Shown here one piece after another: positions 1 to 8,849 of a DNA stretch of 64,000 nt. The stretch lies in assembly GCF_024623785.1 (NCBI RefSeq), contig NZ_JANKBZ010000027.1, positions 101,443-165,442 on the forward strand, read 5' to 3'. Under the pieces are notes generated by a model, which was not told where the DNA came from, ran no database searches, and saw only the letters and a program-made list of their open reading frames with translations. Numbering within the stretch: the stretch's first letter is position 1; every line of letters starts with the position of its first letter. The translations under genes and the position numbers were made by a program. The stretch is from Archangium lipolyticum (GTDB lineage Bacteria; Myxococcota; Myxococcia; Myxococcales; Myxococcaceae).

Positions 1-1049
1 GGAATCCGATAGCCGTCCACCACGTCCTCCTCCTGGGCCACCCGGGGGATGGCCCAGATGGGCGGGTAGAGGCGCATGGCCTCCTCGAAGACGCAGCACA
101 CGTAGCGCAACTTCGGCAGGTCCTCCACCGTGGGCACGCGCCCGCCGAGCGCCGTGTCCACCTCCTCGTGCAGGCGGGCCTCCACCTCGGGGTGCTGCTC
201 CAGCAGGTGGAAGGTCCACGCGAGCGCGGTGGCCGTCGTCTCGTGCCCGGCCAGCAGCAGCGTCATCACCTCGTCGCGCAGTTGCAGGTCGTCGAAGGCG
301 TCGCCGGTGTCCGCGTCGCACGCCACCATCAGCATGCCGAGCAGATCCTCCGTGTTCGCGGCGGCTCCCGCGGCGCGGCGCTGGGAGATGATGCCGTTGA
401 CGATGCGGTCCAGCGTGTCCGCGGCCTGGCGGAAGGCGCGGTTGGCGCGCGTGGGCAGCCGGTAGAGCTGGGGCAGGTAGGGCAGGGGGGAGATGATGCG
501 CTCGTTGGTGACGGAGAGCGCCGTGGTGAAGGCCTCGCCCACCTCGCGCGTCTGCTCGCTCACGTCCGTGCTGAAGAGGGCGCGCACCACCACGGTGAGG
601 GTGAGCCGCATCATCTCCTGGAAGACGGGCAGCGGCTGGCCCGCGTCCACCGGGGGCTCCCAGGTCTGGAGCATCTCGGCGGTGGTGCGCGTCATCATCT
701 CGCCGAGCGCTGTCAGCCGCTCCTTGTGGAAGGCGGGCTGGGAGAGCCGGCGCTGGCGCTTCCAGAAGTCGCCCTCGGCGGTGAGCAGGCCGTTGCCCAC
801 CAGGGGGCGCGTCTTGTCGAAGACGGTGCCCTTCGTGTAGCGGGCGCTCGCGTCGGCGAGCACGTGCTTGACGTGGTCCGGGTGGGTGAGCTGCTCCACG
901 AACATGTGGCCCATGCGGTAGCGCACCACATCCCCGAGACGGTTGCGGGTGTTCAGGAACAGGCCGAGGGGGTTGTTCGCGCGCTCGAGCAGGTGACCCC
1001 AGAGCCAATGGCCCGGGGGCATGGGAGGCAGCGGTGCGGAGGTCGTCAT
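1..1049 (-). CDS. Cytochrome P450 (C-terminal end beyond the window)
   Basis: Haem-thiolate monooxygenase, truncated by the left edge of the window; about 349 residues are visible. The start at 1047-1049 gives an N-terminus MTTSAPLPPMPPGHWLWGHL, the usual proline-rich entry of P450s. The I-helix oxygen-binding motif AGHETT (in LLLAGHETTATALAW) and the K-helix ExxR motif (EEAMRLYPP) are intact. The Cys-containing haem loop would lie just outside the window, so activity cannot be judged. It is divergent from the LOG-family gene, about 110 bases apart. The substrate cannot be inferred. Family assignment is secure. Confidence 0.93.
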   Translation of the reverse strand, partial: MTTSAPLPPMPPGHWLWGHLLERANNPLGLFLNTRNRLGDVVRYRMGHMFVEQLTHPDHVKHVLADASARYTKGTVFDKTRPLVGNGLLTAEGDFWKRQRRLSQPAFHKERLTALGEMMTRTTAEMLQTWEPPVDAGQPLPVFQEMMRLTLTVVVRALFSTDVSEQTREVGEAFTTALSVTNERIISPLPYLPQLYRLPTRANRAFRQAADTLDRIVNGIISQRRAAGAAANTEDLLGMLMVACDADTGDAFDDLQLRDEVMTLLLAGHETTATALAWTFHLLEQHPEVEARLHEEVDTALGGRVPTVEDLPKLRYVCCVFEEAMRLYPPIWAIPRVAQEEDVVDGYRI

Positions 1050-1161
1050 GGTCTTCGGTCGGGTCGAAAGAGGCGAGCTGTGTGTACGCCGCGTCGCGTC
1101 GCGGGGCCAGATTACAGAATTCCACTGACGCCATACGTTCATGCATGCCCGGAGCGAAACC

Positions 1162-1710
1162 ATGGTGACGCGACGTGAAATCATCGGAGTCCTGGGTTCG
1201 GGGACGGAGGAGCACCGGGCCTGGGTGGAGCCGCTGGCGCGGTGGATCGCCGAGCGGGGCTTCCACCTGCTGACCGGAGCGGGAGGCGGGGTGATGCGCG
1301 CGGCGGCGGAGGCCTTCGTCGCGGTGGAGGGGCGCGAGGGTCTCTCCCTGGGCATCGTCCCGGGCTCGGTAGAGGACGGCGCCTGGAGGCCGAAGCCGGG
1401 CTACCCCAACCCGGCGGTGGAGCTGCCCATCCTCACGCACCTGCCGCTGAGCGGCGAGCGGGGGACGGAGCCGATGAGCCGCAACCACCTCAACGTGCTC
1501 ACCGCGCACGCGCTGGTGGTGCTGCCGGGCGGCGCGGGCACGGTGTCCGAGGTGGTGCTCGCGCTGCGCTACGGCAAGCCGCTCATCCTCTTCGGCCCGC
1601 GCGAGGCCTTCCGCGACTTTCCCCCGGAGGTGGAGCGCACGGAGTCCCTGACGCGGGTGTTGGATTTTCTCATTTCCGCACCGCGTGAGAACACTCCGTC
1701 ATCGGGTTGA
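1162..1710 (+). CDS. LOG-family (TIGR00725-like) putative nucleotide phosphoribohydrolase
   Basis: A 182-residue Rossmann-like protein of the 'lysine decarboxylase-like'/LOG family, whose characterised members release bases from nucleoside 5'-monophosphates. The N-terminus has a GVLGSG-like nucleotide loop and a TGAGGGVM segment. The family motif PGGxGTxxE is present as PGGAGTVSEVV. I chose ATG 1162 because GGAG at 1151-1154 is well spaced; an in-frame ATG at 1141 would add seven residues without a better ribosome site. It stands alone between a divergent P450 and a small lipoprotein gene. The true substrate is unknown, and the historical 'lysine decarboxylase' label should not be used. Confidence 0.82.
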   Translation: MVTRREIIGVLGSGTEEHRAWVEPLARWIAERGFHLLTGAGGGVMRAAAEAFVAVEGREGLSLGIVPGSVEDGAWRPKPGYPNPAVELPILTHLPLSGERGTEPMSRNHLNVLTAHALVVLPGGAGTVSEVVLALRYGKPLILFGPREAFRDFPPEVERTESLTRVLDFLISAPRENTPSSG

Positions 1711-1796
1711 GGTCAGCGGGAACCCGACGCGCTCGTTCCGCGGTTGCTGGGCGCCTGCCCGCATGCATGATGCGCCGCGCCAAGAAGGAGGCTCCT

Positions 1797-2075
1797 ATGA
1801 AGAACCGAATCGTGACGTTGGTGGCGGCCCTGGGACTCGCGATGACCCTGAGCGGCTGCAAGAGCGACTGCAGTGTCTCCTGCGAGCGGTACCAGGAGTG
1901 TGTCTCGGCCAACCTCAACGTGGACCGGTGTACGGACCAGTGCAACTCGAGGTCGGAGGACGACAAGAATTTCGCGACCCGGGCGGAGGACTGCGCGAAG
2001 TGCGTCGAGGACAAGACCTGCTCGGAGGCCAACAGCCGTTGCTGGGACGAGTGCCTCCCCGTCATCGACGACTGA
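1797..2075 (+). CDS. Small cysteine-rich lipoprotein
   Basis: A 92-residue exported protein. The signal sequence MKNRIVTLVAALGLAMTLSG ends in a lipobox (LSGC), so it should be lipidated at Cys21. The mature part carries many cysteines (C-x3-C, C-x3-C and C-x2-C spacings) compatible with a disulfide-stapled fold. AAGGAG at 1785-1790 fixes the start at 1797. The tail after the lipobox is acidic and soluble. I do not recognise a family; small Cys-rich lipoproteins are common in myxobacteria. It converges on the S8 protease gene across a shared hairpin. Confidence 0.75.
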   Translation: MKNRIVTLVAALGLAMTLSGCKSDCSVSCERYQECVSANLNVDRCTDQCNSRSEDDKNFATRAEDCAKCVEDKTCSEANSRCWDECLPVIDD

Positions 2076-2085
2076 GAAGAAAAAT

Positions 2086-2126
2086 GCCCACGGCACCGGA
2101 CGGGGGAATGACCCGGTGCCGTGGGC
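2086..2126 (-). terminator. Intrinsic terminator between convergent genes
   Basis: A perfect 14-bp stem (2086-2099 with 2113-2126, arm GCCCACGGCACCGG) with a 13-base loop. On the minus strand the stem is followed by ATTTTTC, so it should terminate the S8 protease transcript. On the plus strand there is no T-tract, but the stem lies 10 bases past the lipoprotein stop and may attenuate that transcript too. Confidence 0.85.
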
Positions 2127-2150
2127 GTGTCGCGCGAGTGGAGGTTCGCG

Positions 2151-4064
2151 CTACGGCGTGACAGGGACGAGCGTGTCCACCTCGGCGGTGCCCGTGTAGC
2201 TGGTGGGCGTGTTGAGGTAGCCCTTCAGCACCACGCGCCAGGTCCCCGCCACCGGGCGCGGAATGGACACCGACTCCGCGGAGGAGGTGCCAGTGGCGCC
2301 GTTGGCCACCAGGTTGCCGCTCGGGTCATACACGTAGAGATCCAGATCGAGCGCCGGGTTGCCCCAGCTGGTGGTGACGCGCAGGGCGTTCGCGCCCGCG
2401 GGCACCGTGAGGGTGTGCTCGTGCTTCGCCTCGACGAGGCTGATGTCCACCACCGGCAGCTTCACCGTCAGGCCCACGTTGCCGCTCCAGCCGGGCAGGG
2501 CCGTGGTGACGGTGGTGGTGCGGGTGCCAGCGGACTCGGAGGCCGCGCGCACGGCGGCGTAGGCATCCGCGTAGCCCGCGCCCGCCTCCCACTCCTCGAG
2601 CTTGCGCGTGGCGCCCGTGGTGGCGTCCTGCGCGTAGATGGGCTTCGCGGTGGACGTCAGCGCCGCCAGCACGCCATCCATGTTGAGCGCCGGGTTGACC
2701 TCCAGCATCAGCGCGACGACGCCGCTCAGGTGCGGGGTGGCCATGGAGGTGCCATCCAGCGCCGCGTAGAAGGGCTCCGGGTGCAGGCCGTCCAGGCCCA
2801 GGTAGGGCTGCGCCACGGTGGCCGTGATGGCGCGCGCCGCGACGATGGCCACGCCGGGCAGGGTGATGTCCGGGTGGTGGTTGGCGTCACCCGGGATGCC
2901 GCGGCTGGAGAAGCTGGCGAGCTGGCCCGGCACGCCCTTGCTGACGAGCGGGTTGGTGGCCGCGCTGGTGTCCTTGGCCGCGCCCGCCGCCACCGAGATG
3001 ACGCACGGCGAGGCGCTGTACGGGTTGAGCGTGTCCGCGTCCGGGCCGTCGTTGCCCGCCGCGAAGGCCACCACCACGCCCTCGTCGTAGGCGCGCTTGG
3101 AGGCGATGCTGATGGGATCGAACGGCGCGAAGTGGCTGCCGCTGGAGCCCCACGAGTTGGAGATGACGCGGACGTTGTACGTCTCTCGGATGTCCGGGCT
3201 CATCAGGTAGTCGAAGCCCTGCAGCGAGTAGAGGATGCTGATGGCCTCGCCCGCGCCCACCGCGAGCAGCTTCGCGCCCGGGGCCACGCCCTTGTACTTA
3301 CCGCCGGAGCGCGCCCCCGAGCCGCCGATGGTGCTCGCCACGTGCGTGCCGTGGCCGCTAGTGAGATCGCTGTTGGGCACGTCCACGTAGAGCGCGCCGC
3401 CCACGCCCACTTCCACGATGGGGGCCACCACCTTCACGTTCTTCACCAGGTTGGGGAAGTCCCCGTGCGTGCCGTCCACGCCCGAGTCGATGACGCCCAC
3501 GCCCACGCCCGCGCCGGTGGCACCGTAGGCCGTGCGCGCCGTGTCCGCGCCGATGTAGTGGACGCTCTCGTCCAGGAAGTAGTGCAGCGGCCGGTCCTGG
3601 TAGATGGAGATGAGGCCGAGCGGCTGCAGCACCGTGCGCAGCGTGCCCAGCAGCACCGGGGTGACGGGGACCTTGATCGCCACCATGGGCAGCGCCTGGA
3701 AGGCTCCGAGCTTGTCACCCAGCGACAGGCCGAGCGTGCTCTTCAGCAGGTCCACCGCGGGCGCCACCGCCTCCTGCGTGTTGAAGGAGAGGATGAGCGT
3801 CTTCACCATTCCGTCGGCGGCGAGTCCCGGCTCCACCACTGCCTGGGTGAGAGCCGCCTGCGCCTGGGGGTTGGAGTAGAGGGCGGTGCAGGCGCTCGGG
3901 GGCGTGGCGGAGGGCTGCTCCGGCTCCACGACGGGCTTCTTCCCCTTGAGCGCGGCGCTGGTCGAGCGGATCCGGGCCGTCTCCGCGTCCGAGCTGGAGG
4001 CGCCGCAGCCGGAGAGGAGGGCGGTGGTGGTGAGGGTGAGGCCCAGCGTCTTGATGGCGTTCAT
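2151..4064 (-). CDS. Subtilisin-like S8 serine protease, lipoprotein
   Basis: Predicted exported serine endopeptidase of 637 residues. The N-terminus ends in a lipobox (LLSGC, Cys20). Residues about 60-165 form an I9-like propeptide. The catalytic triad is visible as Asp193 (VIDSGVDGTH), His238 (SGHGTHV) and Ser440 (DGTSMATPH), with oxyanion Asn338 (AAGNDGP). The last ~110 residues look like a beta-rich pre-peptidase C-terminal (PPC-like) domain with LDLDLYVYDPSG. All key residues are present, so it should be active. A strong terminator follows it. It probably acts at the cell surface in predation or nutrient release, as is common for myxobacterial subtilases (inference). Confidence 0.95.
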   Translation of the reverse strand: MNAIKTLGLTLTTTALLSGCGASSSDAETARIRSTSAALKGKKPVVEPEQPSATPPSACTALYSNPQAQAALTQAVVEPGLAADGMVKTLILSFNTQEAVAPAVDLLKSTLGLSLGDKLGAFQALPMVAIKVPVTPVLLGTLRTVLQPLGLISIYQDRPLHYFLDESVHYIGADTARTAYGATGAGVGVGVIDSGVDGTHGDFPNLVKNVKVVAPIVEVGVGGALYVDVPNSDLTSGHGTHVASTIGGSGARSGGKYKGVAPGAKLLAVGAGEAISILYSLQGFDYLMSPDIRETYNVRVISNSWGSSGSHFAPFDPISIASKRAYDEGVVVAFAAGNDGPDADTLNPYSASPCVISVAAGAAKDTSAATNPLVSKGVPGQLASFSSRGIPGDANHHPDITLPGVAIVAARAITATVAQPYLGLDGLHPEPFYAALDGTSMATPHLSGVVALMLEVNPALNMDGVLAALTSTAKPIYAQDATTGATRKLEEWEAGAGYADAYAAVRAASESAGTRTTTVTTALPGWSGNVGLTVKLPVVDISLVEAKHEHTLTVPAGANALRVTTSWGNPALDLDLYVYDPSGNLVANGATGTSSAESVSIPRPVAGTWRVVLKGYLNTPTSYTGTAEVDTLVPVTP

Positions 4065-4167
4065 GCGATGTGTTTCCCCGAGCTGTGATGGAGGGCCCGC
4101 GGTGTGTGACCGCGGGCGCCCCCCGTCTTCATTGCGGCGGGCTTTCCGCCTTGGATCCGCCGTCCGG

Positions 4168-4806
4168 TCAGTTCGACGGCGGCGTCAGGTAGTGGGCGGT
4201 CTGCACGGTGCCGTTGATGTCGACGGTGATGCTCTGGTCGGGCGTGCCCACCGGGATGCTTGGGATGCCGGCGTCGCGCTCGGGGATGACGATCGTCTTG
4301 CCGTCGAAGGTGATGACCTTGCCGGGCGCCGTCAGCGGCTGTCCCACGATGTTGAGCACGATGCCGCCCACGTCCGCGGTGCCCCCCGGCAGGGTGATGG
4401 CCGAGGCGGGGATGTAGACGGGGACCGCCGGGGTGCTCACGCCATCGAGGTTGATGCAGCGGTTGGGCGTGAGGTTGAGCTCCGGGATGGTGACGGAGAG
4501 GGAGGGGATGTTCTGGGTGAGGCCCGGGACGAACACCGGCGAGCCATCCGTGCCCAGCACCGGGCCGGGCAGGCTCACCGAGTAGCCGAGGATGGTCTGC
4601 CCCGTCTCATCCAGGTGGACCTGGATGGGCTGGATGGCGGCATCGCTGTCCGGGACGACGACGGTGACGGCCGGCGTGGCCACCGTGTACGAGTCGACGT
4701 GGCCGATGACGTAGACGCAGGTGGGCTCGGCCATGGCCAGGCCCGGCACGGCCATGCCAGCGAACGCGGCGCCAACGAGGAAACGCTTCAGGTGACGGGT
4801 GCTCAT
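4168..4806 (-). CDS. Secreted protein of unknown function, paralogue 1
   Basis: A 212-residue protein with a clear Sec signal peptide (MSTRHLKRFLVGAAFAGMAV, cleavage after AMA). The mature part is rich in Val, Pro and Ile, with short beta-like repeats such as VPVYIPASAITLPGG and two cysteines. Charge is low. The next gene downstream on the same strand (4944-5489) shares its pattern: CxYVxxxxDxxTVxTP near the start, VGxIVLxxxxxPLTxPGxVxTxxGxxxxxP in the middle, and an ending TAxYLxPP. I know no family. The arrangement suggests duplication of a secreted, probably beta-structured protein. Confidence 0.8.
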   Translation of the reverse strand: MSTRHLKRFLVGAAFAGMAVPGLAMAEPTCVYVIGHVDSYTVATPAVTVVVPDSDAAIQPIQVHLDETGQTILGYSVSLPGPVLGTDGSPVFVPGLTQNIPSLSVTIPELNLTPNRCINLDGVSTPAVPVYIPASAITLPGGTADVGGIVLNIVGQPLTAPGKVITFDGKTIVIPERDAGIPSIPVGTPDQSITVDINGTVQTAHYLTPPSN

Positions 4807-4943
4807 GGGGTGCTCCTCAAGAGGCGCGAGGAGGGTTCTTCGGTCGGAGCTCGTGCCCCGCCTGCATCGCGCCTTCCTTCATTTCTTGGGAAAAGCCCCT
4901 GTCATTGGATCGCCTGGATTTAAAAATTATTTTCCGGGCGGTT

Positions 4944-5489
4944 TCAGGGCACCCTTTTCGCGGTGCTCTCCACGGCCAGGTCGCGGGTGGGTGGGAGGTA
5001 GCGGGCCGTCGTCGGGATGCCGCCCAACCGGAAGGTGATGGAGGGCTCGGGCATGTCCCACGAGGTGGTGGGAGTGGCGTCGCCGGGCGAGGGGAGGACG
5101 AGGAGGTCGCCGCCCTCGAGGGTGAGGACGTGCCCGGGCCGGGTTACCGGGTGCGCCCCGAAGTCGAGCACGATGGACCCCACCTCCATGAGTGTTTCCG
5201 GGCTCTCGAACAGCGAGGCGTGGACGGGGACGACGAGGGCGGGAGTGCTCTCGCCCTCACGGGTGCACGTGCGCGGTGACAGGGCTCGGCCGTGGCCGGG
5301 CTCGTCGAGGTGGACGAGGGGAATGGCTGGCATCACCACGGGGGTGGGATCGGCCCGGCGCAGCACGTAGGCGCAAGGGGGCTCGGTCGAGCGCAGGGGC
5401 GCCACGACCAGCCCCGCCAATCCCAGACCCGCGAGGAGGGAACTCCAGCGATGGAGACTCCCCCTCGGCTGCTCAGACGGATGATGCAT
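4944..5489 (-). CDS. Secreted protein of unknown function, paralogue 2
   Basis: About 181 residues, related along its length to the 4168-4806 product (CAYVLRRADPTPVVMPAIP, VGSIVLDFGAHPVTRPG, TTARYLPPT). A hydrophobic segment LLAGLGLAGLVVAPL near residue 20 should act as signal peptide or anchor. The start at 5487-5489 is the best ATG, but its ribosome site is poor (GAGG almost abuts it), so the N-terminus is uncertain. It is more divergent and more Arg-rich than its neighbour, and could be a decaying duplicate. Function is unknown. Confidence 0.62.
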   Translation of the reverse strand: MHHPSEQPRGSLHRWSSLLAGLGLAGLVVAPLRSTEPPCAYVLRRADPTPVVMPAIPLVHLDEPGHGRALSPRTCTREGESTPALVVPVHASLFESPETLMEVGSIVLDFGAHPVTRPGHVLTLEGGDLLVLPSPGDATPTTSWDMPEPSITFRLGGIPTTARYLPPTRDLAVESTAKRVP

Positions 5490-5560
5490 CCCTCGCGACT
5501 GGCTCACGAGGGGTATTGAAGGAGGCGCGAGGGAGTGGATCTCCGCGCCGGCCGAGGCAC

Positions 5561-6640
5561 TCAGTCGACCTTCAGCGACAGCTTCAACTGCTTCGTGTCG
5601 AACGCGTCCGATACGGTGAGGGTGAAGCCGTACGGTTCCACCGCCGCCTGCGTGGGCGTGCCGGAGAGGATGCCCGTACTCGACAGCATGAGACCCGGGG
5701 GAAGGGTGCTGCCAGCCGCCACCTTCCAGGTGACGGTGCCCGTGCTGCCGGAAGTCTGGAGGGTATAGGTGTAGGCCGAGCCCTGGCGCCCATCGGGGAC
5801 GGCGCGGGTCAGCACGCACATGTACAGGGTCTGGCAGGAGCCGGTGGTGATTTGAAGCGTCCGGGTGACGACCTGCGGAGGCTCGTCGGAGTCCGTCACC
5901 CGCACCTCGAAGGCGCGAGTGACGCCCCCATTGTCCGGGTTCCCCTCGAGCCTCCCATTGGGGAGCAGGATGATGTTGCCGGGCAGGGTGCTGCCCGCGA
6001 CGAGCTCGAACTTGTAGGGCAGCTTGCCCCCGGTGGCCGAGAGCTGTTCCGTATAGGGTTTGCCGCTCGGCACATCCGCCAGGAAGCCCGGCCCGGCCAT
6101 GCGCAGTAGGGGCCGGATGCTCAGGGAGAACTCCTGGCTGGCGCGCTGGGGCGTCGTGTCCTGGTCCACCACTTCAAGGGTGAAGCGGAAGTCTCCGGCC
6201 GCGGTGGGCTTGCCGGACAGCTCGCCCTTCGCGTTGAGCTCCAGGCCCGGCGGAAGCTGCCCGGGGGAGGAGAAGGTGTAGGGCGGAGTCCCGCCGCTCG
6301 CCTGGAACCGGTAGAGGAAGCTCGCCAACTCCAACCCCGGCCCGGGGCCATCCGGGAGGAGCAGGAGCGGCTCCGGCCCCGAGTCCGGGACGCCCGAGTC
6401 CGTGGTGCCAGCGTCCGCGCCCGGCTCCGGCGTGCCCCCATCCGAGTCCAACCCGGTGGGGCAGGGGCCTCGTTCACCGCAGTCCGGGAGACAGACGCCC
6501 TCGGAGGCCAGACACGTCCAGCCCGAGGCGCACGCGCCCTGGGCATCGCACACGGGGAAGCGGGAGAGGTCCGGTTGGAACACGCAGGCCGCGAGCCCGA
6601 GCAGCGCGGCCAGTCCCCACACCGTCGGCCAGTGCTTCAC
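5561..6640 (-). CDS. Lipoprotein with three Ig-like (putative Ig) domains
   Basis: 359 residues from a GTG start at 6638-6640 with GGGAG six bases upstream. The lipobox LAAC is followed by a Cys-rich stretch (VCDAQGACASGWTCLASEGVC) and a Gly/Asp/Pro linker. Then come three repeats of the 'putative Ig' type found in bacterial surface proteins: GGTPPYTFSS..LPPGLELNAKGELSGKPT, GGKLPYKFELV and TVTWKVAAGSTLPPGLMLSSTGILSGTPT. It is the last gene of a translationally coupled operon with the membrane protein (4-base overlap) and the caspase-like gene. It may be a surface binding or scaffold partner of that module. Confidence 0.85.
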   Translation of the reverse strand: MKHWPTVWGLAALLGLAACVFQPDLSRFPVCDAQGACASGWTCLASEGVCLPDCGERGPCPTGLDSDGGTPEPGADAGTTDSGVPDSGPEPLLLLPDGPGPGLELASFLYRFQASGGTPPYTFSSPGQLPPGLELNAKGELSGKPTAAGDFRFTLEVVDQDTTPQRASQEFSLSIRPLLRMAGPGFLADVPSGKPYTEQLSATGGKLPYKFELVAGSTLPGNIILLPNGRLEGNPDNGGVTRAFEVRVTDSDEPPQVVTRTLQITTGSCQTLYMCVLTRAVPDGRQGSAYTYTLQTSGSTGTVTWKVAAGSTLPPGLMLSSTGILSGTPTQAAVEPYGFTLTVSDAFDTKQLKLSLKVD

Positions 6641-7389
6641 GGTGTCTCCCAGACGAAGAAGACGGCCCCGCCCGCGCCCAGCAGCGCGCCGGCTCCCATC
6701 AGCAGGTTGGCCGTGCGGGTCTGTTGTTGCCCCTGCCGCAGGCGTCCGGCGAAGCACGAGCGGAAGGCCTCGCCCTCGCCGGTGCAGCCCGCGTTGCCCG
6801 TGGAGAGGCCCGCCTGCGAGCGGCGCGCGGCCAGTCCGAAGCCCACTCCGGCCGCGAGCGCGACACCTCCGGCCGCCAGCATCACGGTGGGCCACGCCTT
6901 CCTCACGCCCTTCTCCTTCCGGGGCGAGGGCCGCGCCGCCCAGAGCTCACCGAAGGCCTCGCGAGCCCGAGCCTCCTCCATTCCGGGAGGAAGTCCCTCT
7001 CCGGAGAGCTGGACGAAGGTATGGGACTCCTGGCCCTCGCGGTCCACCAGCGTGAGCGCCACGGAGCGCCCTCCGCCCACGCCGAGCGCCACGCCGCGCA
7101 CCAGCCGCTCCGCGCCGAGCGCCTGTGTCTGCGAGCCCCGGCACGCCGCGTTCACGCAGCCGGGGAGCCGGCCTCCCTGGTCGCGCACCTTGGCCACTGT
7201 GCTCGCGCGAGACTCCAGACAGAGGCCGGAGGTGCTCTCCACCGCTCGGCGCACGGCGTCCTCCAACTGGCGCGCCTCGGCGCTCGGGAGCGCCACGGGT
7301 TGGAAGGGGACGAGCACCACCCGCTCGCCTCCACACGGGGCAGGTGCCCCCGCCAGCGACAGCATCAGCGCGAAGGAGGGGAGACTCAT
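6637..7389 (-). CDS. Membrane protein of a caspase-containing operon
   Basis: 250 residues. It has a signal peptide, an N-terminal soluble domain (about 20-155) of alternating beta strands with cysteines (CVNAACRG, CLES), and a basic linker (SPRKEKGVRKAWP). Two hydrophobic helices follow (about 165-188, Ala/Gly-rich, and 225-247, LLMGAGALLGAGGAVFF). The soluble part recalls TolB/CsgG-like periplasmic folds only in general pattern; I do not claim the family. The start overlaps the upstream caspase stop by 4 bases (ATGA) and its stop overlaps the next start by 4, so the three proteins are probably made in fixed ratio and act together. Confidence 0.72.
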   Translation of the reverse strand: MSLPSFALMLSLAGAPAPCGGERVVLVPFQPVALPSAEARQLEDAVRRAVESTSGLCLESRASTVAKVRDQGGRLPGCVNAACRGSQTQALGAERLVRGVALGVGGGRSVALTLVDREGQESHTFVQLSGEGLPPGMEEARAREAFGELWAARPSPRKEKGVRKAWPTVMLAAGGVALAAGVGFGLAARRSQAGLSTGNAGCTGEGEAFRSCFAGRLRQGQQQTRTANLLMGAGALLGAGGAVFFVWETP

Positions 7390-8648
7390 GGAGACAGGTC
7401 TGCCTGTTGCTCGGGCGCCACGGGCGTCTGCCCGAGGCTGGCCATGTAGCCGGTGTAGAAGCGGGGGCCGAAGGGCACGGAGAAGAGCTTCTCCTCGAAG
7501 GCGTCCTGCACGGCGCCACGCGAGGCGAAGGTGTTCTCGCGCCAGGTGAGGCTCGCGGCGTCCACCACCGCGCCCGCCCGGGTGAGCGGGAAGGGGGCCT
7601 CGCGTCCTGGCGCGTGCAGGAAGTAGCTGGACGCGAGCGGCAGCCCCAGCACGAGTGAGCGCTCACGCTCCTTGTTGAACTCCGCCACGCGCAGGCCGCG
7701 TGCATCCTCCACCCAGAGCCGGCCCTCCAGTCCCGCGGGGAGCAGGAGGAAGCCCAGGCGCGCCTTGTCCCCCAGGTTCACCAGGGGCGCGGAGCGGTCG
7801 AGCGCGGGCGGTTGGATGGACACGTCGAGCCGGCCGCGCACGTCCGCCACGCCCTGGTTGGCGGCGGCGACGAAGGCGCTCAGCTCCGAGTACTCGATGC
7901 GCCCGTCCGCGTTGACGTCCGCGGCACCGGCGAGCGCCGAGCGCACCTGGTGGCTGAAGACGCCCGAGCGGATGGCGCTCCACTCGTGGCTCTCCTGCTC
8001 GCGGGAGGTGGACAGCACGGCGCCCACATGCGGGTAGCGCGCCAGCTCGCGCGTGGCCAGCAGGCCCTGCACCGCCTGCACCTGGGCGGGAGCCACCGGC
8101 AGCGCGCCGCGCGAGTTGACGAAGAAGTACGAATCACACGCATCCACGATGAGGTGGATGAAGCTGGCGGTGCTGGGTGCGATGACCTGCGAGAACAGCT
8201 CCGTGCGGGTGAAGGGCCCATCCAGGAGGCTCACCGTGCCCTCGCCAGCGGCCCCGCGCTTTCCATGGCCGGTGAAGACGAAATACAGCACCGGGATGGC
8301 GCCGCGTGCCCTGTCCTCGGACATGCGGGCATTCAGACGGCCGAGGGCCTCCTTGAGCGCGGCGCGGGTGGGCGGGCGCGTCCGGGCGGCGAGCCCCGGG
8401 TGGAGCGCCTGGGTCTCCGAGTCCATCACCGAGAGGAGCACCGCCTCCCGGGTGCGGGGGGCGAAGAGCTCGTAATAGCGCGCCCCGTCATCGTCGGCGT
8501 AGCGCAGGGGCGCCTGCTTGGGCTCGAGCCCGGTGTTGTTGGCGACGATGAGGGCGTAGCTCACCTGCTCGGGTGCGGCGCTCGCGGCGGCGCCGACGAG
8601 GAGCAGGGCCCACGACAGGGCCAGCGGAGCGCATCGGAGGAGTCGCAT
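7386..8648 (-). CDS. Secreted caspase-like (C14) protease with an EF-hand
   Basis: 420 residues. A signal peptide (about 1-25) precedes a caspase/metacaspase-type domain. The predicted dyad is His128 (VFTGHGKRG) and Cys171 (HLIVDACDS). Residues 244-255 (DVNADGRIEYSE) are a canonical EF-hand loop with acidic residues at positions 1, 3, 5, 9 and 12, suggesting calcium control. The C-terminal third is a beta-rich region of unknown role. It is first gene of a three-gene operon and divergent from a sigma/anti-sigma pair across about 200 bases. Caspase-homologue activity is usually Arg/Lys-directed, but cleavage here is unproven. Confidence 0.88.
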   Translation of the reverse strand: MRLLRCAPLALSWALLLVGAAASAAPEQVSYALIVANNTGLEPKQAPLRYADDDGARYYELFAPRTREAVLLSVMDSETQALHPGLAARTRPPTRAALKEALGRLNARMSEDRARGAIPVLYFVFTGHGKRGAAGEGTVSLLDGPFTRTELFSQVIAPSTASFIHLIVDACDSYFFVNSRGALPVAPAQVQAVQGLLATRELARYPHVGAVLSTSREQESHEWSAIRSGVFSHQVRSALAGAADVNADGRIEYSELSAFVAAANQGVADVRGRLDVSIQPPALDRSAPLVNLGDKARLGFLLLPAGLEGRLWVEDARGLRVAEFNKERERSLVLGLPLASSYFLHAPGREAPFPLTRAGAVVDAASLTWRENTFASRGAVQDAFEEKLFSVPFGPRFYTGYMASLGQTPVAPEQQADLSP

Positions 8649-8849
8649 GCACGGCAGAGTGTCTCCGGGAGGGTGAGAGGGCCGCAAGGTGCTACGGGTA
8701 CGCGAGGGTGGCACAGAGGGAGGACGCACTGTGTCGATCATTGGACGGGAGGATTTTCGAGCCTGGACGATCCAACCCAACCGACAACGGACAATTTCAA
8801 CCTGACAGGTGGATGACGCGGGCGGCGGGGCACGGTAAGTCGCCGAGGG

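Noticed and set aside
168..1178. Long plus-strand open frame over the P450 gene
   Set aside because: It is a GC-driven shadow of the minus-strand P450, which has all its motifs.
2121..4088. 655-codon plus-strand open frame
   Set aside because: Antisense to the S8 protease; composition is His/Arg/Gly-rich without any domain.
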